Both the position numbers and the translations under genes were made by a program. This document shows positions 10,140 through 21,385 of a DNA stretch of 64,000 nt, piece by piece. This stretch comes from Plotosus lineatus. Lineage: Eukaryota; Chordata; Actinopteri; Siluriformes; Plotosidae. A model generated the notes under the pieces. It did not search any database and was not told where the DNA came from. It saw only the letters and a list, made by a program, of their open reading frames with translations. The DNA lies in NCBI GenBank assembly GCA_024760905.1, contig CM045732.1, positions 53,269,996 through 53,333,995 on the forward strand, read 5' to 3'. Numbering within the stretch: position 1 is the stretch's first letter; each line of letters opens with the position of its first letter.

Positions 10140-10660
10140 AATGATTGCCAGGCTTTTTTCCATTTCCATTCGGGTTTAGGGATTAGGATTATATGCCACC
10201 ACTGATCCTGATGCTTCCATCTGCTCGTCTTTGCTGCCCGCCTCCCAAACACTGATAGTTCTTTTCTGGTTCCTGTCTACTGAAAAATGGAGAAACGGAG
10301 ATAATCTTGTAGTCCTATAATTGAATGTATATTATTAATATATTTCTAGTGCAGTTTGCAGAGTCTCTGGCACCATATAATTGAAATCTGCCATCCATTC
10401 TTGTCATGTCAGTATCTGATGTTGTCTGTCTATCTTTTTTCTGTTGTTCTCGGTAAAAGTTAAAATAGGATTTAGGCTTTTCACTGTTTATTCGAAAAAT
10501 TAAATCTTATGAAGACTTATGCACATCCAGAAAGCTATAAGTGAGAATTTGGCATACTATTTGTAAGCATAGTTTCTTGCTATAATAATGCAAAATAAAA
10601 TAGACAGAGCATTGAATGAAACACATTCTTTTTTTTCTTAATGTAGAAGAGCATTGAAAG
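10140..10660. other. No recognisable feature
   Basis: About 0.5 kb without recognised coding or repeat structure, ending at a TG microsatellite. Confidence 0.5.
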
Positions 10661-10664
10661 GGTC

Positions 10665-10665
10665 T

Positions 10666-10700
<35 letters not shown>

Positions 10701-10726
10701 TGTGTGTGTGTGTGCGTGTGTGTGTG

Positions 10727-10782
<56 letters not shown>
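10665..10782. repeat. (TG)n microsatellite
   Basis: About 118 bp of (TG)n with a few CA and CG interruptions. Peptides of alternating V and C or H and T are artefacts of it. Confidence 0.95.
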
Positions 10783-10783
<1 letters not shown>

Positions 10784-10789
10784 CACCAG

Positions 10790-11670
10790 GAGGTACAGCC
10801 TCCGGCTCTGGTCAATTTTTATGGTGCGACAGGGAAAACTCTTCAGAAATAAGAATACCATATGCAAAATTGCAAGGCTAGAATATTATTGAACATTTTA
10901 CTGTTGAGCTATAATCTAGGACCATGTGCAACATCATCAATATACTGAAGCTAAGATATTTCTATAAGCCATGAAATCCTGCTACTCAAGCTGTTTTCAG
11001 CCTCAGGTAATGTGCAGTATCAATAGCACACCAAATGTCACGAACACAGTCAATAACTCACATGTATATATTTGTAATCGAAATTAAAACACTGTACATT
11101 CATGTTTTTTAAAATTGTTTATTGACGGCATGCATAAAGTGTATATTAATAAAAGTGTGAACCGTTCACACGTTACGTAGTTCCACAAGGAGACAGGCAA
11201 CAGTAAAATATAGATGAGGACAGCAATGGGCTCCTGTGGGAAATCTTATGATTTGTGTGCTGTGGGACAAAGAAGGTCTGAATGAAAGTCCTTGTGTCTC
11301 TTCGCGTTAGACCTGATGGTCCTGTTGGCAATCTCAGTCATGGCGGAAATCGAGATGGAATAAACAAGTAAAGATTTTCTGTAAATTAATAGAATCAGCA
11401 ATAGGAAACAATCTTATGTATCATATGTGCCACGTTTAATGCCAGTGGTAGGTTTGAGTCACAGCTTTCCAGGCAACCATAATTTGAATATTTTGCAATT
11501 CTCACAATGGGACAAAAATCATTGTAAAGTACACTTTATTTCCACTTTTTGAATTCCTTTTAAGGGCAGCACAGTAGGGTAGTGGTGAGTTGTGATGAGG
11601 TTTGTGTGCCTAGATTGGGCATTTCCGTATGAAGTTTGTATGTACGTATTCTCATGCTTGTATGCGTGTC
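10790..11670. other. No recognisable feature
   Basis: About 0.9 kb between a microsatellite and the second hAT copy. The last part (11570-11660) resembles a degraded tRNA-headed SINE (GGGCAGCACAGTAGGGTAGTGG) but is too short to assign. Confidence 0.45.
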
Positions 11671-11678
11671 CTCTAGGA

Positions 11679-12606
11679 TAGTGCTTCTCAAATATTTTCT
11701 GTGGCGCCCCCTCTAGGAAGAAAACACATTTCACACACCCCCACCGCCTCGCAAGTGACTATAAATAGTATTCAGTTCATCATCATCTTCTGTAACTGCT
11801 TAATCCTAATTTGGGTCGTGGGGAGGCTGGTGCCCATCCCAGCCAACTTCGGGCGAGGGCTGAGTACACCCTGGACAGCTTGCCAGGCCATCGCAGGGCG
11901 GAAACACACCGACGGCTTTGCAGCCTGCACTTTACGAAAGTCAGCAATGGTTCTTTTACATGCCTCTCACCATACACAGTGAGAGACATGGCCGGCCTTT
12001 GATAACCCGGTTAGCTGCACTGGGGGGGTGGGGGGGTGGGTGACAACCTTGTGGAGAGTGGGACTCGAACCCCCAACCTTTGGATCAGCGATCCAGCACC
12101 CTATACCACTAGACCACCTCTGCCCCTATAAATAGTATTATTTTTCTATAAAATTGTTATTAGTACACATCTGCATTATTATTAACATTAAAACAAAAAA
12201 GAAAGAAATAAAGTTCAACTTACAATAAAGAAAAACTTCATTAACACTGTTTTTAAATCTGTAACAGAAAAGATTTAAAGTGCACCAACGTGCCTGAAAT
12301 AAAAAATACATCCTCATTTAACTTATTTATGTCTCAATACCTCCGTCTCTCTCCACCTTTCTCTTCGTTACTGTTAGAAATTTTTCCATGTTGTTTCTTG
12401 AGGGGTTGTTTACTGCACTTCATATCATTTGTTTGTGTGACAAACCAATACATCATAGCTCGACAATGAGAGTGCCACTGTCATCTACTGACGTGGAGGT
12501 GCAATTACACTTAATTCTCATACACAATTCCAGAAAAGCCTGTTCCCCGGGCTCATACTCAGCATCATACTGCCCCCCAATGGGCCCCACTATTTGAGAA
12601 GCACTG
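11679..12606. mobile_element. Non-autonomous hAT element (MITE), copy 2, with nested SINE
   Basis: Same ends as the copy at 6752-7351 (AGTGCTTCTCAAAT to ATTTGAGAAGCACTG) and collinear internal sequence. The 8-bp flanks CTCTAGGA (11671-11678) and CTCTACGC (12607-12614) match at 6 of 8. A SINE occupies 11773-12125. Without it and its duplication the element is about 560 bp. Confidence 0.85.
11773..12125 (-). mobile_element. SINE copy, tail B, full length, 14-bp TSD
   Basis: A perfect 14-bp duplication CTATAAATAGTATT lies at 11759-11772 and 12126-12139, and both sides continue the hAT sequence, so the ends are exact. In SINE orientation the A box is GTGGTCTAGTGG and the B box GGTTCGAGTCC. The 3' end reads GGATTAAGCAGTTACAGAAG plus ATG repeats. 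The linker contains an expanded G run (near 12021-12040). The length is 353 bp, a good reference for the family. Confidence 0.92.
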
Positions 12607-12727
12607 CTCTACGCTCACCAGTTTCCTCTTACTATACAAAACTGTGCACTTTAGGCTATTTGGCTGTTGAAAATTACCTGTCTGAGTAAATGTGAATGGT
12701 TGCATATGTTTTGGTTCTGCAATGATC

Positions 12728-12815
12728 TGACGAGCTATCCAGGGTATACCCCTTCTTCATCCAGAGTTGGCTGAGATGGGCACCAGCCTCACCGTGACCC
12801 TAATTAGGATAAAGC
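12728..12815 (+). mobile_element. Tail-B / L2-like 3' fragment
   Basis: TGACGAGCTATCCAGGG, then GAGTTGGCTGAGATGGGC and CCTAATTAGGATAAAGC. It could come from either SINE tail B or a V-SINE; no head is present. Confidence 0.55.
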
Positions 12816-13632
12816 AAATAGGTATCAGTGTTCTTTGCATCATGTTCACATTATGGCCATTATAAAGCAATATTGGATTTGATTTGCAGCTAAAATATTG
12901 GTATGATTGAAATAAATTCGAATTAAAAAAAGCACCTACCTTAAGGGAATCTATTAAATGTAAATCAAGCTTGCATGAATTTAGGAATTAATTTATTGAT
13001 GTATGTAATTAAGTTTTAAAAAAAATGGCTTTTCCCAAAATTTTGTTATTCACCATCTGTACATCTGTTCAAAACATTGAGCCTCCTTATGAATGAATTG
13101 ATGTCACCTCAGTGTCTTCAGTCTCGGAGCATCTTCTTTTAAAGGCTGCTGTTTTATTCGAGTCCATTATCTTCTATAGTGCAATTTTAAACCAAAACAA
13201 TTAACACCAAATCCCAATTTGTTTAAAATGTCTAACTGTTATAAAGAACATTTTACTGAGTGCTCATAAAAGGCCAATTCCATCAGCAGAAGTACTAACA
13301 GATTCCCCTTTAGAAAAAAAATGTGCTCAGTATATTGTAAAAATCTATGATAATTATCATGCAATATAATTTTTAGAATATTAGTTTTGTTACCATTAAA
13401 ATGTTTATATGCATTTAAAGTGCTGATTAGCACCTTAAATGTACATTTTAAGACAGAGATTCTAAAAAAAAATTAAATCACATAATTATAAAGACTTCAC
13501 AAGTCTTTTCCCCAAATTGGCATTTCCCCAATAGATGGCGCACTGACCATTGGTGGCCCTTTGTTGGAGTGTGGTGTATTACTCTTTATTTCACTTAAAT
13601 TCTCCCGTTGCCATTTGATCTCTTTTGTAAAA
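12816..13632. other. AT-rich sequence, no recognisable feature
   Basis: No repeats or coding motifs are recognised. The last part (about 13540-13632) may be the 5' flank of the hAT fossil that follows. Confidence 0.45.
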
Positions 13633-13776
13633 ATGAGCGAACCAAAGAAAAGGAAAGTGGACAGTGAGTGCGGAGTCTTTAATAAAGAGTGGACAACAAA
13701 ATACTGTACTTTTTACTGAAGTCCGATCAACGGTCAATTGTAGCCCGCAAGTCGAAAAGTTTGCCCACCCTTGCAC
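13633..13776 (+). pseudogene. hAT (ZBED-type) transposase fossil with right TIR
   Basis: An open start MSEPKKRKVDSECGVFNKEW (nuclear-localisation-like PKKRKV) runs into a stop after about 29 codons. It resembles the N-terminus of ZBED/GTF2IRD2-like hAT transposases ahead of their BED finger. About 50 bp later a sequence ends GTTTGCCCACCCTTG, the usual form of the right terminal repeat of such elements. The BED finger and catalytic parts are absent. Confidence 0.5.
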
Positions 13777-13810
13777 TATACTATGCTATTGTGTAAACTT
13801 ACCGTGATTC

Positions 13811-13816
13811 GAGAGA

Positions 13817-13862
<46 letters not shown>
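13811..13862. repeat. (GA)n microsatellite
   Basis: About 50 bp of (GA)n with one GACA interruption. Confidence 0.95.
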
Positions 13863-13865
<3 letters not shown>

Positions 13866-14734
13866 TATGACCCTCTAGGTCACAACCCATCAAGAAAATA
13901 CCTTTCCCTATAATTGCGTTCCTCTTTCTGAGTTCACCTGATGCCATAAGGCATAGGGCTGAATAGACATTACAGGAGAAATTTCAAATGCTATTACTGT
14001 AGCAAGACAGTATCACCTTTCCACAGTAGCTTTGTATGAACACTGGAACCTGCGCTGTGAAATTCTCATCTACCACCAGTATGAAATGGGGAAATGTGGA
14101 AATGTAGCTCATGCTCAGCTGGGGAGCTTGTAGTGCAGCAATAAATATGCCTCAGGCCCCATGTGAACTGAACATATCACATGTGGAAATAAAGCATGCA
14201 CCTCCGTCCCATAGAAAAGAACAAGCAGACACACGGGATTCTGTCACAACAAACAGGCTGCAACAGTCTTGACTAAAGTACAATAATTGATCAACGCCAG
14301 AAAGAAAGGAAACAAGAGAAGTGGCGATTGTGGTCGGATACAAATGAATTTTACACTGTACCTTCTTCAGATGCACAGCAAAAGCAGAGTTAGTTGAAAT
14401 TATATTTATAAATGCGTACTATATCTTGTTTACAAGGGTAATGTATTTTGAAAAAACAAAAAAAAACAAAAAACACAGCATTAAAGGTCCAGGTCCACTG
14501 CATCCCTGACTTCCCTAAAGCCATTATTGAGCATGATAGAGAGTGTGTGTCTACATGGTAGACAAATCCTCACCAAAGCATCAGGTATCTGCCTGAAACC
14601 TTTTATAATTTAATGCTTTGGTTGCCAACCCTGTTCCTGGAGATCTACCTCAAAGAAGACTGTGATTCCAGCTGTAACCATGCGCACTGATCATCTAATC
14701 ATTGACTTAGAGTTCTACTTTATCATCATTATTA

Positions 14735-14900
14735 TTTGTGAAAATGCTTAATTCTAATACTAGTGTCACTGGAAGGCTGTACCTATATCAGCCGTCACTG
14801 GGCAAAGGCGGGATACACCCTGTACAATTCTCCGGGCCATCACAGGACAACATATACACAGCCATTCCCACTCACATTCACACCTATGGACAACTTAGTT
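14735..14900 (-). mobile_element. V-SINE/L2-like tail, degraded
   Basis: Reverse-complement tail elements ATGCTTAATTCTAAT, GCGGGATACACCCTGTAC and TCACATTCACACCTATGG appear in the order seen in other V-SINE-like copies. Confidence 0.55.
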
Positions 14901-15117
14901 AACTAAGTCAATTAGCTTAGCGATCTCAGGATCACAGTACAATCATGCTGCCCTTAAGGAATTTTTGACCAGATTAAAGAGGTGTGTTCAATTTTGAAAG
15001 TAGACAAAAAACCCGACAAGAACCGTAGTGTTCCAGGAACAGGATTGGTGACCACTAATTTAATACTTCTCAAAATGTACGCTCTGGAACCAAAAATATA
15101 CACCCGGTACACCCAAA

Positions 15118-15296
15118 AGAGTACACCCTGGACAGCTAGCCAGGCCATCGCAGGGCAGAAACATGCTGACCGGCCTTTGATAACTGAGTTAGCTACACTC
15201 GAGGGGACACCAATGACAACTGCTGACAGTGGGGCTTGAACTCCCAACCTTGGGATTGGTAAACTAGCACCTTACCACCGGAACACCACTGCCCCA
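15118..15296 (-). mobile_element. SINE copy, tail B, both ends shortened inside
   Basis: The right end is the head (CCACTGCCCC) with a poor B box. The left is a short tail-B piece (GTACACCCTGGACAGCTAGCC). The body between CATGCTGAC and CGGCCTTTGATAAC is deleted. Confidence 0.7.
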
Positions 15297-15311
15297 GTGT
15301 GTGTGTGTATA

Positions 15312-15343
<32 letters not shown>

Positions 15344-16202
15344 CCATATTCGACTTAAAAAAGCACCCTGCTCCAATAAGCAACCCCCCCCTAGTGTTTT
15401 TGATCTTACATCTAATAACCGCCCATGTGTACTGGGAGCAAAATCGTAGATCAAACTTACCAATTTTATTCGATCAGTCTTTGTAACAGTAAAATTAAGC
15501 GTTCACTGCCTGTAAAAGTGAGTTTACACGGTATTTCAAGACCCCCTGCCACTGGGGAATGTCTATTTTTCATCAGTAACAACACATTTGATTGGTCCAC
15601 CATGCTTTAAAAAACAGGAAAATATTTTGCTGTGTTCTCTTGGTAAATGTCCAACAACCGATGAACCATTAGAAACTGCAACAGCAAAACTATGAGATGC
15701 TTTGAATGAATGGAGCGATGAGCCAGATATGGACCTATCAGAAAGTGATGACGAGTATTTTTCACCCGATTCTCCTGCTCACTAACTTCATAAATTTAAA
15801 GACCTTCCTGGCCAGCTTTTCAACTCTATTTGCTAAAGTTGAGCTTTGTGTTGATTGGTTCAACTTGCCATGTGCTAAAGTTGAGATTCATATTGATTGG
15901 CTCGATTTTGCATGGGGAAAATATTGAAAGGAGCAGCACAGGAGGGAAAATTAAAGGGTCTTTTTTTTTTTTAAATGATGCTGTTTTCTCTTTATTTTCA
16001 ACTTTAATGTAAGTAATTTGGTTCAGACCAAAAAAATGAATAATACAAATACGAGTAAAACTCTTTTATTGTTCCGTTATTATTCATGTTTTCCACCTCT
16101 ATGGTAAAAAGCACTTATCGTTCCACTTTGCTGGTATCCATTTTAATAAGCGCCCACCCAACCCAATTTTTTAGTGCTTTGGGTGCTTATCACGTCGGAT
16201 AC

Positions 16203-16204
<2 letters not shown>
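15344..16204 (+). mobile_element. pogo/Tigger-like element inserted in a TA microsatellite
   Basis: The left end CCATATTCGACTTAA...AAGCACCC pairs with the right end GGGTGCTTATCACGTCGG...ATACGG as a terminal inverted repeat of about 27 bp with a few mismatches. TA is present at both borders and (TA)n runs continue on both sides (15307-15343 and 16205-16275), as if one microsatellite was split. Near 15697-15785 a readable acidic end NEWSDEPDMDLSESDDEYF followed by a stop resembles the C-terminus of pogo-like transposases. No catalytic triad is visible. Confidence 0.6.

Positions 16205-16275
<71 letters not shown>
16205..16275. repeat. (TA)n microsatellite
   Basis: About 70 bp of (TA)n. Together with the run before 15344 it is probably one original tract. 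Confidence 0.9.
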
Positions 16276-16277
<2 letters not shown>

Positions 16278-16925
16278 CATGATTGATTATTTGTTGTTAG
16301 CTTGTTACTTGTTTGTTTGTTCATTTTCAAATAGTTTGTTTATTTGTTTTCAGCAGCTGCTTTGCAGTGAATTCTGAGCCCCCTGGGAAGACCAAGATAG
16401 GATGTCATCCATCCCAGTGAGGTATTGCATGTCCAATCTATTTGTTCCATAATATGATGAGCAGGTTATTTACATCTTTGGAAGCCTCATTGCTTCCTCT
16501 CTGATTTACCTCACTGGGTAAAGCTGTGACAATGGCTTAATAACTATACTCAGTAGGCACTTCAGAAATGCTGTTGTATATCATAATGACATGTGGCGTG
16601 AATGGTTCCATCTACTGTGGAGTTTTTGATAGCACCCCAGCAAAGGTTTGTGATAGATGTAAAAACACTCATTTCTTTTCTGAAAGAACCGCTTTTTGTT
16701 AGAAAGCTTTATTGTGAACAATTGTGCCATAGGTCATTCTCTTCAAATTCACTGTTTTCTTCACAGGATGGTTAAGTTCCTCACCCTGGTTTTAAAAAAA
16801 CATTTATTTATCACTTCCAACAGGAAACTAAAGTGATCAAGAATTACAACTTTAAATCTTTATCTCAGATTACTCTTATAAAACAGTACTGCCCAGCAGT
16901 CCGAGCGAGATACATGGCAATACAA

Positions 16926-16926
16926 G

Positions 16927-16970
<44 letters not shown>

Positions 16971-17011
16971 CATCTATCCATCCATCCATCCATCCATCCA
17001 TCCATCCATCC

Positions 17012-17082
<71 letters not shown>

Positions 17083-17155
17083 CATCCATCCATCCATCTA
17101 TCTATATATCCATCCATCCGTCCATCCATCTTATCTATCTATCTATCTATCTATG

Positions 17156-17207
<52 letters not shown>

Positions 17208-17244
17208 CATCCATCCATCCATCCGTCCATCCATCCATCCATCC

Positions 17245-17299
<55 letters not shown>

Positions 17300-17344
17300 C
17301 ATCCATCCATCCATCCATCTATCTATATATCCATCCATCCGTCC

Positions 17345-17388
<44 letters not shown>

Positions 17389-17391
17389 GTA
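16926..17391. repeat. (TCTA)n/(TCCA)n tetranucleotide array
   Basis: About 466 bp of alternating blocks of TCTA and TCCA, with occasional TCCG and TATA variants. The TCCATCCG.. motif recurs three times in similar block order, suggesting higher-order duplication. Peptides rich in IYLS/HPSI are translations of the array. Confidence 0.97.
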
Positions 17392-17399
17392 TCCGTCTC

Positions 17400-18898
17400 T
17401 CTTATAATTAAGATAATGTAATGATATTATTATAGCTTAATCCTATTATAAAGAAATCCTATAAGGAAATATTTATATTTTTAATGAGGGTATACTGTAT
17501 ATTTGTATAAATAACTCTGGGTATTAATGACTTAACTCTTCCTCATAGTCACTGTATAAACATTTTCAATGATACTGACCAGTGAACAAAGACGATCTTG
17601 GGCACAAAGGGAAAGCACACACGTCACGGGAAAGCATGAACTATAATTGTCCCATGTAGTTTAAAGAAGGTGAGATGGAGGAAGCAGTGAGGGATGTCAC
17701 TTTTAAACATGTTGAATTGATTTAAAAAAGATTGCACATCAGGCTTTATAAACGTCCACACACATCCATGCAATTAAATCTGAGCTGCGAAAGTGCCACA
17801 ATATCTCTGAGTCACTGAAAAGTGAATGTTATAGTTTTGTCACAAAGGGGCTGTCTTTTATTTCAGCTCTTCGAGCTCATCATTCTGATAGACTGCACTG
17901 CCGGACACAGGCACTGAAGTAACGGAGACGTCACTGTTATCACTCGCCTTTTCACACACAGTGTGACAGGCAGATAATAACCTATAACATAAAAAAGCTG
18001 CAATTCCTCCCAAAGCCATCCTTCAGTTTAACAGCCCTAAATCCTACCACAAAACAAATGAGGTTGAAAGAAAGGAGAAATGCACTATTATGGGATAAAG
18101 GGGGCAAAGGACCATTTTGGGATGGCAGAAGAAGGGGGGGGGGGGTATATTTCTGATAGGCTGGACTTTATGGATGCTGCATCCCTGTTGTGCTGACTGG
18201 ATGCTTATTGTCTCAACACACAGCTGTGTTCCTGATGTGGCCTTTCACATTTGCTTCTACATTATGCTGCCACACTGCTGCCATCATTCCACAGACTATG
18301 TGCAATAACAAAGAGATTCACAGTAGATTCTCAAATAATTGACGGGTGACTTGTATATTTATTTCATGATTAATTCATATTCTCTATTTACTGGAGGAGA
18401 ATGTATACATAAATGCAGTTTGCAGTGAGCCAGGTAGTACACAGCATATGGTTTAATCTCTCTTAGTTGTTTTAATTTTGCATTGTGCCGACTCAAATTG
18501 CATTTAGAACTCTCATGAAGAACACGGGAAATCACTGCCATATGAACTGATTGGCCTGTGTGAGAGAGAAAGAAATAAAAAGAATATACGAGTGGCTTTG
18601 TCTTGTAAAGGGCAGGCAGCTGGATGACGGACAGTGCAGTGATAGTATGCGACTGTGATGTGATTACAGTTGTGTGCTGCAACATAAACATCATCCATGC
18701 TGATCAGTCTAGGAAAAGGACACGAGGCAAACTTTTCAAAAACGAATGATTTCAATGCTCCACAGGGACAGTTATTCCACTTCATGCTCAATACATCACA
18801 AGGATGTTTTATACAAAACCTCACTATTATTTGACTTTCTATCTTATGTAGTTGTGTCAAAGGTCCATTTTCACCAGACAGTTGCAGGGAAACGCATA
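17400..18898. other. No recognisable feature
   Basis: About 1.5 kb of apparently single-copy sequence with no coding motif that I recognise. It contains a 12-G run near 18134. Confidence 0.5.
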
Positions 18899-18899
18899 G

Positions 18900-19238
18900 G
18901 GCAGTGGTGGTCTGGTGGTAAAGGGCGCTGGATCGCTGATCCTAAGGTTGGGGGTTCGAGTCCCACTCTCAACTCGATTGGCACTGTCCCTACAGAGAAG
19001 CTAACTGGGTTATCAAAGGCCGGCCATGCCTCTCACTGTCTATGGGGAGAGCTTCATGTAAAAGAACCATTGCTGACTTTCATAAAGAGTAGCTGCATAG
19101 CCGTCAGCGTGTTTTGCTAAGGGTTGTGTCAGGAAGGGCATCCGATGTAAAAACCTATGCCAAATCAAACATGCTGTTCATGCAATGATTTTCTGTGGCG
19201 TTCCCTGAGAAAAACAGCCGAAAGGAAAAGAAGAAGAA
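18900..19238 (+). mobile_element. SINE copy, tail A, full length
   Basis: A box GTGGTCTGGTGG and B box GGTTCGAGTCCC are intact. The linker is variant (CTCAACTCGATTGGC). Tail A ends AAAGGAAAAGAAGAAGAAG. Flanks GGAAACGCA (before) and GGAAACACA (after) are a possible target duplication. Confidence 0.85.
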
Positions 19239-19256
19239 GTTGTTTGGAAACACAAA

Positions 19257-19287
<31 letters not shown>

Positions 19288-19291
<4 letters not shown>

Positions 19292-19455
19292 ATCCTTCAC
19301 ACCTTTGGGCAATTTGCCCAAAGTTAGCCAAATGTGCATGTCCTTGGACCGTGGGAGGAAACCTGTGTACCTGAAGGACAGCTATGCAAGCATACCGGGG
19401 TAGGGGGCTCGACCTCAAGACCTCCTTGCTGAGAGGCGTAAATGCTAACCATGAC
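19288..19455 (-). mobile_element. V-SINE-like 5' part
   Basis: Reverse-complement head (GCTAGCATT-like end near 19450, CTTGCTGAGAGGCG) and central block (GACCGTGGGAGGAAACCTG, AAATGTGCATGTCC). The tail is missing. A CA/TA microsatellite (19253-19290) lies at its left side. Confidence 0.6.
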
Positions 19456-19459
19456 ATAC

Positions 19460-20427
19460 CATCATGGCATCACCCATACATGAACATATCTTTAATTTTT
19501 CTGAATGAATACAAATTATTGCATTATTCCAACACTTTGTGGCAAACAAACCTTTGGCCCCATTTCCCCCCAATGTTCTGTTGGGTTGTGAGAATAATAG
19601 ACCATCAGCGAGTTTCCTGTAGACTACAGAATCGCTACGCCACACAGTAAACGTGGAATAAATCTACTGCTGAAGGATGTGTGGTGAGAAGGAAGAAGAT
19701 CATTACATTGGAGTTGTGGAAGTCAGATCTGAAGTCTGGCTCTGTTGTAAAATAGACCCAAAAGACTGCTTTAAAGTCAGCCAGTGTCCTTTGCTGTCAT
19801 TTTGTTATTCCTGATAACATCAGTGAGGCTCTCTCGCCGAAGAATAAACGGAATCAAATTTCATAGCATCAGTTTAAAATATATATAATTTTGATGCTCT
19901 CACGTTCCTTACTCCGTTCTTTTGTCTGTTTAAAATCTCTCCACGGCTCAGCACCTTGTTTTGTTGTTTGAATTGTTTTAAGTTTTATTGTCATATTTAG
20001 ATAACACAGGCACAGCATTACCAGTAATGAAATTCTTCAGCTTAGAGTCTCCTCAAATACACCTATAGGCATTAATCAGATTGCTGATGTTAAACCCAGA
20101 GTTCAGAATTATTTCACACTTGCCTGAATACTGTGTCCACTTTTGAAAAACACTAAACCCATATTAACTATTCCGGTTAAACTGTTTATTTTTGCATCGC
20201 GTTTACACAAAACACATAAAATTACCATTTCATCCAAAATTCATGAATGCCTCTCTTAGTCACTGTGCACCACAAGCAAAAATACAGCGCAATTAATTCT
20301 ACAGACATTAACATTCTCCGTTCAAAACAATTAACTTTCGGATCAAAACCTAATAAAATTATATTAAAACCTTGAAGATTACGATACACTGTTTTGAAAC
20401 TGAAATGAAACTGTACGCCTGCACTAA
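19460..20427. other. No recognisable feature
   Basis: About 1 kb without recognised repeats or coding motifs. Confidence 0.45.
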
Positions 20428-20500
20428 CTGGACCTCTTTGCTTAGGTTGCTGCCCCCGCGACCCGACCCTGGACTAAGCGGAAGATGATGATGATGATTG
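20428..20500 (+). mobile_element. Rex3-like LINE 3' terminal fragment
   Basis: GCTGCCCCCGCGACCCGACC followed by CTGGACTAAGCGGAAGATG and a (GATG)-type short tail. This matches, in reverse complement, the 3' end of the large Rex3-like element beginning at 22083. Confidence 0.7.
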
Positions 20501-20587
20501 ATTTATTTATTTATTTATTTTTTGCAATTTTTACAAATGAGGCCACATTTGATTTGAAATGTACATAAAGGCAAAAAAATAAAAATC

Positions 20588-20640
20588 AGTTCAGTTCATT
20601 TTCTGTAACCGATTAATCCTAATTAGCGTCGCGGGAAGGT
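20588..20640 (-). mobile_element. Tail-B fragment
   Basis: CATTTTCTGTAACCGATTAA, then CCTAATTAGCGTCGCGGG: the last about 50 bp of SINE tail B or a V-SINE in reverse. Confidence 0.6.
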
Positions 20641-20949
20641 TTTTTGTTTTCGATTACATTTCCATTATAATATGAAATAGCACCTGCCATATAGATACTG
20701 TACTTTTTAGTGATTTGGCTTGGAGCTTCTTCCATTTGCAGTGCAACACAGCTTCATAATTTTAATTACAGTACTCTATGCCAAAACAGTGGGCATCAGA
20801 ACACATCATACATTATAGGAATCAATGTATTATGCAATATAATGGAACACAGGCACCGATATGTCCGGGTATCATAGGCTAACATATCACACACTGGCAC
20901 TATCTTTTAGATTCTGCATAACATGCTTATTCACGTGAGGCCGTGGCTA

Positions 20950-21385
20950 CCCGTACAGCACCGTACGGGATTTATTCTTTTGATATTTGTACAACAATCC
21001 TGTTGCACATGTGTGTTGACGCGCCACTTTTCTGTGGGCGTGTTCCTGTTGATACGGATTTGAACTTTTTGACCCCATCAATGCAGTGCAATTCTATTTC
21101 AACAAACTTTATAGCGGGATTGAATAGCCTGCTTCGCCCATCGTTTGATAGTGTTTTCAATTGTACATGTCTTTCTTTTAGAATTGAATGTAATGATGCT
21201 GTTGGAACAACTGAATGCATTTTTCATACTCTTCTAATGATGAAAATTTACTCCCGACATGGAACACATGTTCTTCTGTCGCCATTTTGACTACGTGACT
21301 GATGTCAGCTCATGCATGTATGAAATCTCGTTTTCGAGATGCCATACGAATAGCAAAACCTCGTAGGAATACAGTGCCATACGGG
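20950..21385 (-). mobile_element. Short TIR element carrying a ZSWIM3-like N-terminal remnant
   Basis: The ends CCCGTACAGCACCGTA (20950-20965) and, inverted, CCCGTATGGCACTGTA (21370-21385) match at 12 of 16. Between them the minus strand reads MATEEHVFHVGSKFSSLEEY from 21288. After a stop and frameshifts comes FNPAIKFVEIELHCIDGVKKF with KSVSTGTRPQ (near 21000-21120). This resembles the N-terminal region of ZSWIM3-like proteins of transposon origin. No clear target duplication was seen. Confidence 0.45.

Noticed and set aside
16926..17391. CRISPR-like array
   Set aside because: The repeats are uninterrupted 4-bp units without spacers, in a vertebrate genome.
16926..17411. 192-residue open frame rich in IYLS and HPSI
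   Set aside because: It is the translation of the TCTA/TCCA microsatellite. The same applies to the I/Y, V/C and H/T-rich frames at 8.3, 10.7, 16.2, 53.9, 54.6 and 63.1 kb.
18359..18860. Two overlapping minus-strand open frames of 111 and 115 residues
   Set aside because: No motif, no splice or codon support, and low-complexity S/H/C content; they look like chance in AT-rich sequence.
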